Assembly: GCF_004346925.1 (NCBI RefSeq)
Contig: NZ_CP031167.1
Coordinates: forward strand, 2,252,001 to 2,316,000
Source of the DNA: Stenotrophomonas sp. ASS1
GTDB taxonomy: Bacteria; Pseudomonadota; Gammaproteobacteria; Xanthomonadales; Xanthomonadaceae
DNA: 64,000 bases
Reading direction: 5' to 3'
Shown here: one piece after another, positions 56,576-64,000 of the stretch
Position numbering within the stretch: position 1 is the stretch's first letter
Layout of the letters: every line of letters begins with the position of its first letter
Position numbers and translations under genes: made by a program
The notes under the pieces: model-generated
What the model was told of the DNA's origin: nothing
The model's database searches: none
Seen by the model: only the letters and a program-made list of their open reading frames with translations

Positions 56576-58413
56576 GCCACGGCGGCCGCCTGCGCGCCAC
56601 GTTGGCCGGACCAGCGCCGCAGCCACGCTTCGATGTTGATCTGCGGGCCGAAGATGCCGAGCACCTGCGACGAGTGGTCCGGGCCGACCTGCTGGATGCC
56701 GGCATCGGCCAGCGCGCTGTCGAGATAGCCGCGCCTGGCCAGCATTCCATCGACCAGAAGATTCCTGATGAACTGCTGGTGCCCCTGGGTGACCGCCACG
56801 GAGTGATCATCCAGATAGGATTTCACCTTCCGCGACAGCAGCACCTCCGGCAACAGGCCTTTCATTGCACGCCGCGCGATGGTGCGGTCTTCCGCGTCCG
56901 CGATGAGCAGGTGCAGCGGAATGCGCGCGAACAGTTCGACAAGCGGCTGCGCACTGATCGGCGATACGCCATGCCAGTGGCCTGCACCTTCGAAGGGATC
57001 AAGGACGCTGGTCGGAAACACCATGCGGCCGATATGGGCCAGCTTGTAGGGTGATACGCGATGCCCCTGCGCCTGCGCATGCCGCAACCAGGCCGGCTGC
57101 AGGCCATCCTGTTCGGCGCGGTCCACCCGCACCCATGGGCAGGGCTTGCCCCAACGGCCATTGATGCTGCCTGGCCGCTTGAGCAGACCATGGACCATCG
57201 CATCCTTCAGCACCCCGTACAGTGAATCGCCGGACTGCGCGGTTTCGAAGGCGACGCGGAAGAAATCCCGGTCGATGCCGCGCCGCCAGGCGTAGTCGAT
57301 CGCAGCGGCATTGCCCTTGAAACGCAGGAACACCGCATCACCGCCAACGCCAGTGAACTGCACGGTGTCACCGTCGAAGGCCACGTCACGGCGGTGGAGA
57401 AGATAGCCGGAACAATGCGCCGGCCGGGCTGTACGCGGGAAGGTCATGATCTCTTCCAGCGCGCAGTGAGGTTGCCTTCGGTACTCGATGTATTCGCAAC
57501 GCCTGCCCGAGGAATCACTGGCCCCTTGCACTGCCATCCGCGCGAATAGCCGTTCGTCGGCGCCAATGCCCTCATCGTAGTGATGGACACACGTCACCTC
57601 CGGTGCCGACGGCGCCTGCAACAGGCCGGCCAGGATGATCGAGGAATCCAGCCCGCCTGACAGCTGCAGCTGGATGCGCCGGTGCGGGCTGGCCAGTGCA
57701 CCGATGCAGCCCAGCAGCGTGGAACGCGCCAGCGACACGGCTTCCTGAAGATCCTCGATCGGCGCGTCGCGGGCCAGCCGCACCACGTCCCACTGGCAGT
57801 GCCGGCCCACCGGCTCTCCATCGCGGATTGAAACCGCTTCACCCGCTTCGACCGCCGTGACCTCCTCGAAGCCGGTCTGCAGGCCATCACGAAACGGGTA
57901 CAGCAGCGAGTACGACAGGAAGGACCAGTCGACGCTGAAATCGCGCAGGCCCAGCATCAGGCAGTCTTCCATGTTCGAGAAGACCAGCGTCAGCTGACCC
58001 ACTGTGGTCATGTAGCACGGGATCTCCGCAGTGGGATCGCGCAGGACGAACCAGCTCGAAGTTTCCTGCTGGAAGCCCAGCGCCACGTAGCGGCCCCAGC
58101 ACCGTTCGACGATGCTGCGGCCCTGGCTGCTGCAGGCGTCGTCCGCTGTTTCGGCATCCAGGTTAGCGCACCCAGGCACGGTGCCTGCGCCGAAATCCTT
58201 GTGGAACAGCTTGCCGAGTACTACCAGGGAGTTCGCACGGCGGCATTCGAAATAGCCGTGGTTGTCACTCTGCGCATGGATCGCTGCGCCATTGCCGTTC
58301 ATCACGCAGGCGATGCCGGGCAGCCTGGCGCCGATCCTTTCCACGATCCGTTCCGCCTGCGCTGTCGCGGATTCCGAGTGGGTGTTCCAGAGCACGGCGA
58401 GGTATCGGTACAT
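56572..58413 (-). CDS. Lasso peptide cyclase, asparagine synthetase-like (C protein)
   Basis: A 613-residue protein of the asparagine synthetase B type. The ATP-pyrophosphatase motif SGGLDSS (residues 252-258) is intact. The N-terminal half is a glutaminase-like domain without the catalytic Cys2 (it begins MYRY), as expected when the enzyme does not use glutamine. In lasso biosynthesis the C protein adenylates the ring Asp/Glu side chain and forms the macrolactam. The RRE/protease gene and precursor gene lie immediately upstream on the same strand (12-base gap), which makes a primary-metabolic role unlikely. Confidence 0.9.
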   Translation of the reverse strand: MYRYLAVLWNTHSESATAQAERIVERIGARLPGIACVMNGNGAAIHAQSDNHGYFECRRANSLVVLGKLFHKDFGAGTVPGCANLDAETADDACSSQGRSIVERCWGRYVALGFQQETSSWFVLRDPTAEIPCYMTTVGQLTLVFSNMEDCLMLGLRDFSVDWSFLSYSLLYPFRDGLQTGFEEVTAVEAGEAVSIRDGEPVGRHCQWDVVRLARDAPIEDLQEAVSLARSTLLGCIGALASPHRRIQLQLSGGLDSSIILAGLLQAPSAPEVTCVHHYDEGIGADERLFARMAVQGASDSSGRRCEYIEYRRQPHCALEEIMTFPRTARPAHCSGYLLHRRDVAFDGDTVQFTGVGGDAVFLRFKGNAAAIDYAWRRGIDRDFFRVAFETAQSGDSLYGVLKDAMVHGLLKRPGSINGRWGKPCPWVRVDRAEQDGLQPAWLRHAQAQGHRVSPYKLAHIGRMVFPTSVLDPFEGAGHWHGVSPISAQPLVELFARIPLHLLIADAEDRTIARRAMKGLLPEVLLSRKVKSYLDDHSVAVTQGHQQFIRNLLVDGMLARRGYLDSALADAGIQQVGPDHSSQVLGIFGPQINIEAWLRRWSGQRGAQAAAVA

Positions 58414-58424
58414 GGCAGGTTTCG

Positions 58425-59126
58425 TTACAGCACCAGGATGGGAACCATCCGGCGCAGGTTGAAGGGAATGTCGGTCAGCACCTGATCGCCATACTGCAGC
58501 CAGCAATGCGCGGCGAACGGCTGGGTTCTGACGGCGAACACCCAGGCCGGAACGATGCCGTAGTTCGACAGGAATCCGCGCATCGCCAGGCAGTAGAGAA
58601 AGCACTCATCGGTTTTCCTGAAGGCCAGGGGTCGAAGCCAGTCGAACACCCGCACCCGCAGGGCCAGTTCTTCAGCGCTTACCGGCCGGCTGTGGCCGCG
58701 ATCCGCCCGACGGCGCACGGCCGACACCGTGGAACTGAAAGGAAGGAACGTTCTGCTGCAGGCGGCATAGGCGCACGAGGCGATGAATCGACGCAGGTCG
58801 CGCGCCATGATGGGCGGACGGCCTCGCGGCGCGCCTTCGCGCGCCCAGTACCGAGGCAGCGCAATAGCAGGGCTGGCAGCGGATTTCCCCTGCTGCGGAT
58901 CCGCGGTGATCAGGCGGCGGTCGATCAAGGCCTGCAGAAGCCTTGGCGTGCTTGCGTCATCGGACTGCAGGGGCCAATCGAGAACGAGCTTGCCAAGGCC
59001 TGCGGCGCCGCGTTTTTCAAGGGAAAGATACTTTCCCGTGGCCTGGTCCAGAATCACCATCGCATCGCCGGTGACACAGACGTGGGCGTGCTTTGACAGG
59101 AAATACGGGGCGGCAGCCTGCTCCAT
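58425..59126 (-). CDS. Lasso peptide leader peptidase fused to RRE (B protein)
   Basis: A 233-residue fusion. Residues 1-80 are a PqqD-like RiPP recognition element (VTGDAMVILDQATGKYLSLE), which binds the leader. The C-terminal transglutaminase-like protease has the predicted catalytic triad Cys179 (FLYCLAMRGFL), His207 (PFAAHCWLQYG) and Asp219 (VLTDIPFN). It cuts the leader from the precursor. I chose ATG 59126, six bases after AGGAG; ATG 59129 is adjacent. It lies between precursor and cyclase genes in the order A-B-C. Confidence 0.9.
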   Translation of the reverse strand: MEQAAAPYFLSKHAHVCVTGDAMVILDQATGKYLSLEKRGAAGLGKLVLDWPLQSDDASTPRLLQALIDRRLITADPQQGKSAASPAIALPRYWAREGAPRGRPPIMARDLRRFIASCAYAACSRTFLPFSSTVSAVRRRADRGHSRPVSAEELALRVRVFDWLRPLAFRKTDECFLYCLAMRGFLSNYGIVPAWVFAVRTQPFAAHCWLQYGDQVLTDIPFNLRRMVPILVL

Positions 59127-59201
59127 CATGCGCTCCTGCGCCGGAACCGGAGAAGCGGTGCATGCAGGGCATGCACCGCAGATGCGACATTGCGCGGTAG
59201 A

Positions 59202-59363
59202 TCAGGGCGACGTGGTCGGGAACACGCCATCCCACAACGTGCCGTGGTTGTGCGCCTTCGTTTCCGAAACCACCGAGCCCAGCTCGATCAGTTCGCCACC
59301 CATGCCCTGATCCTCAGGGTTCTGCTGTCCTGCCACTACACCCAGCTCAATCAGCTCGTTCAT
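59202..59363 (-). CDS. Lasso peptide precursor (A protein)
   Basis: A 53-residue ORF with AGGAGA five to six bases before the ATG at 59363. The leader is residues 1-36, the predicted core residues 37-53: AHNHGTLWDGVFPTTSP. The leader ends ELIELGSVVSETK, with the near-invariant Thr at position -2. Core position 9 is Asp, the right spacing for a nine-residue macrolactam from Ala1. No YxxP motif is seen. The leader contains a second ELIELG copy 21 residues earlier. It is 75 bases upstream of the B gene. The combination with RRE/protease and cyclase makes the assignment strong. Confidence 0.88.
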   Translation of the reverse strand: MNELIELGVVAGQQNPEDQGMGGELIELGSVVSETKAHNHGTLWDGVFPTTSP

Positions 59364-59483
59364 GAACATCTCCTATCGTCAGTGGATGTACCCGCGCATT
59401 GCGTTGGATCGCGTTGCATTGGATACGGAGCAGCCAAGCCACCATCGCCGCGACATTGCAGGGCGATTGCCGCCAAGGCACCC

Positions 59484-59504
59484 ATATGTTACGATATAAC
59501 ATAT
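59484..59504. promoter_or_regulatory. AT-rich dyad in the precursor/59569 divergent promoter
   Basis: Perfect arms ATATGTTA (59484-59491) and TAACATAT (59497-59504) with a 5-base spacer. The reverse strand reads ATATGTTATA, identical over 10 bases with the dyad at 50561-50578. It lies 121 bases before the precursor gene and 65 before the gene at 59569. Confidence 0.7.
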
Positions 59505-59568
59505 TATTTTGGCGTGACGAATGACGCCAGTGGCCCGTTGTCGATATGACCTACGAGAGGCGAGAGGG

Positions 59569-60495
59569 ATGAGCAGCGAGATCAGAGACGACGGCCTGGA
59601 TCCCACGCTTCTGCTGAAGGGGATGTTTCCCCTGCCGAAGTTCATCCGCTTTGTACGGGAGCGTTGCCCACCGGGACGCTTCGACGAGGCTGCGCTGGTG
59701 GAGGAATGGCGGACGGCACGTGCCGAGGTGCCCAAGTTACAGCAGGAGGAAGCCGGTGAGGCCGAAGCCATCAATGTCCATGCGTTGCCGGATGAGATGC
59801 TGCCGCTGGCTGAGCAGGCGCTGCGACAACCCTCGATGCACCGGATGACGAGTGTTCTGCCACGCAGTTGGCAGATGGTCGAGATCGATCGACTGGTGAT
59901 CTTCCAGGAGTGCATCAACCTGCGTCACATCGATCAGTTGGCGGCATCCCTGACCGCCTCGCCCAGCGCGCAGGAGGTCATGCAGCTTGTCGCGCGCAGC
60001 GGCAGCCATGCACATCCGGAAGTGCGCTTCACCCAGTCCGATGGCAGCTACACCTTCGCGTCCACCTCGAACGACCTGCGCTTCCTCGATGTGGCGACCC
60101 TCGATCCGGCTGCCATCGCCGACTACGAGCCGTTCGGCGCAGCCAGCCACGCCGTCGTCATCTATCTGGGTTTCAGTGACAACCTGATCAGCGCCACCCG
60201 GTTCGGCAGGCGCATGGTGCTGACCAATGGCTCCCATCGCCTGTACCTGCTGCGCCGGCTCGGGTTCCGCCATGCGCCCTGCCTCGTCACCGATGCCTCC
60301 GACAGCGACCTCAGCGAGGTTCTGCTGCCGGCGGCGGTCAAGCAGGATCGCGGGTTCTACCTGTCTTCCCCGCGTCCGCCGCTGTTCAAGGACTATGTCG
60401 ATCCCCGCCTGACCTGCGTCGTGCCGGTCACCCGCAAGCACTACGCCCTGCGGGCCACGCTCGACCTGCAGAGGATCGCGGTTCCGGCGCTGTAA
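59569..60495 (+). CDS. Unrecognised protein linked to the lasso cluster
   Basis: A 308-residue soluble protein with no family I can name. A helical N-terminus (LPKFIRFVRERCPPGRFDEA) is followed by a mixed domain. The motif TNGSHRLYLLRRLGFRHAPC (about residue 220) resembles the ParB/sulfiredoxin-like fold's phosphate-binding region, without proof. No signal peptide, membrane segment or DNA-binding helix-turn-helix is clear. GAGAGGCGAGAGGG precedes the ATG at 59569. It is divergent from the precursor gene and shares its dyad. It might be a tailoring, immunity or regulatory protein. Confidence 0.75.
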   Translation: MSSEIRDDGLDPTLLLKGMFPLPKFIRFVRERCPPGRFDEAALVEEWRTARAEVPKLQQEEAGEAEAINVHALPDEMLPLAEQALRQPSMHRMTSVLPRSWQMVEIDRLVIFQECINLRHIDQLAASLTASPSAQEVMQLVARSGSHAHPEVRFTQSDGSYTFASTSNDLRFLDVATLDPAAIADYEPFGAASHAVVIYLGFSDNLISATRFGRRMVLTNGSHRLYLLRRLGFRHAPCLVTDASDSDLSEVLLPAAVKQDRGFYLSSPRPPLFKDYVDPRLTCVVPVTRKHYALRATLDLQRIAVPAL

Positions 60496-60633
60496 TCCTG
60501 GGCCGAACCCTCCCTTCCCTGGGGCCACGTCGACAGAGATGGCCGGATTGGTGAATCACCTGGCGGAACTGTCGAATGACGGTCTCCGGCCCGCCGAATA
60601 CGCTTCCCCTCCTCGGTTCCAGAGGATGCCCGC

Positions 60634-60756
60634 ATGAATGACACCGCCCCCGCCACTGAAGCAACACACAGCAGTCTGCCCATCATTCACGTCCTGATGG
60701 GATTCATCTGCGTCTGGCACCGACATGAACCCGGGCAGGCCCGTGATGAGGAGTGA
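60634..60756 (+). CDS. Possible 40-residue ORF, gene remnant
   Basis: AGAGGA lies seven bases before an ATG that opens MNDTAPATEATHSSLPIIHV, then LMGFICVW, resembling the cytoplasmic start and first helix of a membrane transporter, before a stop after 40 residues. It may be the remnant of a transporter gene paired with the AraC gene that follows, or chance. Confidence 0.35.
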   Translation: MNDTAPATEATHSSLPIIHVLMGFICVWHRHEPGQARDEE

Positions 60757-60801
60757 GGCACGCTGTGGCGCCCGGCCGACCAGGGTTGCGCAGGTGCAGG
60801 C

Positions 60802-61656
60802 GTGACCAAGGCGGTTGCCGGGCGCAATGACGTGGGCGCCGATTACCCGGATCGGGTCGCGCAGACGGTCATGGTGTTCGAACTGGACCCGATCCCGGAT
60901 GCGTGGGAAATGGACTTTCATTCGCATCGGAAAGCGCAGCTGCTGGTGGCCACGCATGGCCTGATCACGCTAGAGTCGCCAGCCGGCCTGTGGGTGGTGC
61001 CGCCGCAGGGGGCGATCTGGATTCCCGGCGGGTTGACCCACCGCGCCAGCAGCAGCGGAAAACCCCATGGGTTCGTCGTGTTCATTGATCCCGAGGCGGT
61101 TCCGGGATTGCCAGCCCACTGCTTCGCGATGGCGATCACCCCGTTCATGCATGCCCTGCTGCAACGCACCGCACGCCTGCCGCTGCAGTACGAGGACGGC
61201 AGCGCCCATGCCCGGCTGATGACCGTGCTGCTGGATGAGCTTGCTGCGGCGCCGCCGGAGTGGCTTCACCTGCCCATGCCTTCCGAGCCGCGACTGCGCA
61301 CCCTGGCCAATGCCATGCTGGCTGCACCGGCCGAGCGCGCAACGCTCGACCTGTGGGCCGGCCGGATTGGAATGAGCGAGCGCAACATGTCCCGCCTGTT
61401 CTGCGCTGAAACCGGATTGAGCGTGAGGCGCTGGCGGCGGCAGATGCATGTGATGGTTGCCCTGCCGATGCTGGCAAGGGGCAGGACGGTGCAGTCCATT
61501 GCCGATGACCTTGGCTACGACAGCGCTGGCGCCTTCGTGACCATGTTCCGCAAGGCGGTCGGCGCCCCGCCCAAGCGCTTCCTCGCCGAACGCGGGGCCT
61601 GGCTGCAGGCGCCCGACGCAGGCGATCAACCGCGGGCGTGGCCCGCCTGCGGTTGA
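60802..61656 (+). CDS. AraC-family regulator with cupin sensor domain
   Basis: A 284-residue regulator. The N-terminal cupin (MDFHSHRKAQLLVATHGLIT; IWIPGGLTHRASSSG) senses a small ligand. The C-terminal AraC domain is complete (LDLWAGRIGMSERNMSRLFC; TVQSIADDLGYDSAGAFVTM). The start is GTG 60802. A large dyad (61623-61659) overlaps its 3' end. Targets unknown; the possible remnant at 60634 is the only candidate upstream. Confidence 0.88.
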   Translation: MTKAVAGRNDVGADYPDRVAQTVMVFELDPIPDAWEMDFHSHRKAQLLVATHGLITLESPAGLWVVPPQGAIWIPGGLTHRASSSGKPHGFVVFIDPEAVPGLPAHCFAMAITPFMHALLQRTARLPLQYEDGSAHARLMTVLLDELAAAPPEWLHLPMPSEPRLRTLANAMLAAPAERATLDLWAGRIGMSERNMSRLFCAETGLSVRRWRRQMHVMVALPMLARGRTVQSIADDLGYDSAGAFVTMFRKAVGAPPKRFLAERGAWLQAPDAGDQPRAWPACG

Positions 61657-61659
61657 TCG
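61623..61659. terminator. Long hairpin at the end of the AraC gene
   Basis: Perfect 11-bp arms CGATCAACCGC and GCGGTTGATCG enclose a smaller GGGC/GCCC stem. The AraC stop codon lies inside the second arm. It probably terminates this gene; convergent with the esterase gene. Confidence 0.55.
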
Positions 61660-61690
61660 TGCGCCCGGCGGCTGGCAAGGGCACGCCCAG

Positions 61691-61708
61691 GCTGCGCCCG
61701 GGCGCAGC
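61691..61708. terminator. 18-bp palindrome before the esterase stop
   Basis: GCTGCGCCCGGGCGCAGC is perfectly symmetric, 7 bases beyond the 3' end of the convergent esterase gene (ends 61715). It is plausible as the stem of a terminator or cruciform. Confidence 0.45.
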
Positions 61709-61714
61709 GATCAC

Positions 61715-62719
61715 TCAGCGCTGCTGATCCTTCAGGAACAACCACGTGATCAGCGTGGCATCCGGTCCCTTCGGGTCGGTGAACGGCAGGCCGGACTGGC
61801 TGCCGCTCCAGGCATGGCCCATGCCCTGCACAACATAGTGCTGCACCAGCGTCCTGCCACCGTAGGCGTAGGTATCCACCGTATACGCACGTCCACCCGG
61901 CACCTGGCCGTGATAGGTGCTGGTCGGCAGGTACTTCACCGAGTCGTTGTCCAGGCCGTCGTCGGCCAGATCATTGGTCTGCAGGAACTGGCGCACCGCC
62001 TGCTGGCCGTTCACCGGATTGACGGTGAGATCGGCGCTGCCATGGAACACCAGCACCGGCAGCGGTCGCGGCGACGGCGATCCCGAGCACTGCCAGGCCA
62101 GACGGCCATTGCTGTCCGGCGAATAGATGCTGCCGGCCAGCAACGCATAGGCGCTACCGGAAATCGTGGTCGCACCCTTGAACATGCCACCGGAATGGAT
62201 GGCGCCGGCAGCGAACACATCCGAATAGCAGGCCAGCATGATCGAGGTCATCGCGCCGCCCGCGGAAATGCCGGTGACATAGACCCGGTGCGGATCCACG
62301 CTGTAGCCCGCTTTCACCTTGTCCACGATGCCGGCCAGGATCGATGCTTCGCCGCTGTCGCGGGCCTGGTTGATCGGCAGCTGCCAGTTCCAGCAGCGGG
62401 CCGGATTGGAGGTGACGTTCTGCCGGGGGTAGACCACGATGAACCCCTCCGTGTCGGCCACATCATTGAAGCCTGACGCCTCGCCCATCAGGTTCGGCCC
62501 GGTCACACAGCCATGCAGCACCAGCAGCAGCGGCAGCGGCCGGCTGTCGTCATAGCCGGCCGGCACCCATATCTGGTACTCGCGGGCGCCGAACAGATTG
62601 CCGTACAGGCCGATATCCCAATGCCCGGCCGGGCCAGCGGCAAGCGCGCTGCCCGCCATCGCCAGCCAGCTGCACAACACCAGCAGTACCGCCTTGATCG
62701 AATCGATTCCGGATTTCAT
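61715..62719 (-). CDS. Exported PHB depolymerase-family esterase
   Basis: A 334-residue protein. The signal peptide (LVLCSWLAMAGSALAAG) is followed by an alpha/beta hydrolase of the Esterase_PHB family. The oxyanion region is LLLVLHGCVTGPNL, the nucleophile elbow GISAGGAM, the acid probably in FHGSADLTVNP and the histidine in GMGHAWSG. The CWNW segment after the elbow approach is typical. Substrates in this family include poly(3-hydroxybutyrate) and feruloyl or acetyl esters. ATG 62719 has AGGA upstream. It is divergent from a TonB receptor gene, suggesting a linked polymer- or ester-uptake function. Confidence 0.87.
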   Translation of the reverse strand: MKSGIDSIKAVLLVLCSWLAMAGSALAAGPAGHWDIGLYGNLFGAREYQIWVPAGYDDSRPLPLLLVLHGCVTGPNLMGEASGFNDVADTEGFIVVYPRQNVTSNPARCWNWQLPINQARDSGEASILAGIVDKVKAGYSVDPHRVYVTGISAGGAMTSIMLACYSDVFAAGAIHSGGMFKGATTISGSAYALLAGSIYSPDSNGRLAWQCSGSPSPRPLPVLVFHGSADLTVNPVNGQQAVRQFLQTNDLADDGLDNDSVKYLPTSTYHGQVPGGRAYTVDTYAYGGRTLVQHYVVQGMGHAWSGSQSGLPFTDPKGPDATLITWLFLKDQQR

Positions 62720-62817
62720 GACCTGATCCTCGTGCGTGAGTCGTGGATGAAGGAGTACCGGGGACCGCTTCCGGTTGGGGGCGCGCCCAGTATCCGCATC
62801 CACCGGCCGCTGCCGAC

Positions 62818-62831
62818 TGGACCTAGGTCCA
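62818..62831. promoter_or_regulatory. 14-bp palindrome in the esterase/receptor divergent region
   Basis: TGGACCTAGGTCCA is perfectly symmetric. It lies about 100 bases from the start of each divergent gene (62719 and 62917), where a shared operator would be expected. Confidence 0.45.
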
Positions 62832-62916
62832 CTCGCTGCTGGCCCGTGACACCGCTAGCCTTGGCTGCAGGGGTGGCAATGGGCCATCCGCACGCTCATG
62901 CCTGGGGGAGGACCGA

Positions 62917-64000
<1,084 letters not shown>

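Overview
The window is GC-rich, gene-dense bacterial DNA with short intergenic gaps. Its content (many TonB-dependent receptors, the HPr-EI-EIIA fusion PTS with FruK and FruA under a LacI-type regulator, a MesD/MesX methionine synthase operon, a long RND efflux operon) suggests a gammaproteobacterium of the Xanthomonadaceae, most likely Stenotrophomonas. This assignment rests on family recognition only. I saw no rRNA, tRNA, CRISPR array or insertion sequence.

Layout. 1-5.8 kb is an ECF41 sigma factor neighbourhood: Ohr/OsmC, an NmrA-type epimerase, a LysR regulator coupled to a sigma-region-4-only protein, a CxxC carboxymuconolactone decarboxylase, a cupin, the ECF41 sigma gene and an MBL hydrolase. 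Two exact copies of the known ECF41 promoter (TGTCACA-N16-CGTC) lie here, one before the sigma gene and one before the region-4 fragment. 6-8.3 kb holds a DUF1348 protein, a TetR regulator with a perfect operator dyad, and an exported haloperoxidase-like hydrolase. 8.3-9.95 kb is a small accessory pocket with a broken trypsin-like protease gene. 10-12.7 kb encodes a UvrA paralogue that appears to lack the UvrB-binding domain. 12.8-19 kb is a FecI/FecR/TonB-receptor/PepSY siderophore signalling and uptake set. 19-21.8 kb holds a lipoprotein, a membrane protein and an AraC regulator. 22-29.2 kb is an RND tripartite efflux operon followed by two TetR genes. 29.2-31.1 kb has an orphan NuoD paralogue and a Rap1a/Tai-domain protein. 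31.2-38.8 kb is the fructose PTS operon with its regulator, ending in a frameshifted OprB porin gene. 38.9-48.8 kb holds a membrane protein, a serine hydrolase, the methionine synthase locus (MetF-like and LysR genes divergent from FMN reductase, MesX and MesD), a Sel1-repeat protein, two small hypotheticals and an ArsB-type transporter.

48.9-60.5 kb is the most striking part: a lasso peptide biosynthetic cluster. A 53-residue precursor gene, too short for routine gene calling, is followed by a fused RRE/cysteine-protease B protein and an asparagine-synthetase-like C cyclase. Beside them are an ABC exporter (D), a TonB-dependent receptor, a second ABC-2 type transporter in three genes, and an unrecognised 308-residue protein. 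The predicted core is AHNHGTLWDGVFPTTSP, with an Ala1-Asp9 macrolactam. The two divergent promoter regions of the cluster share an AT-rich dyad (ATATGTTATA), which suggests one regulator controls the whole cluster.

60.6-64 kb closes the window with a possible gene remnant, an AraC regulator, a PHB-depolymerase-type esterase and the start of another TonB-dependent receptor.
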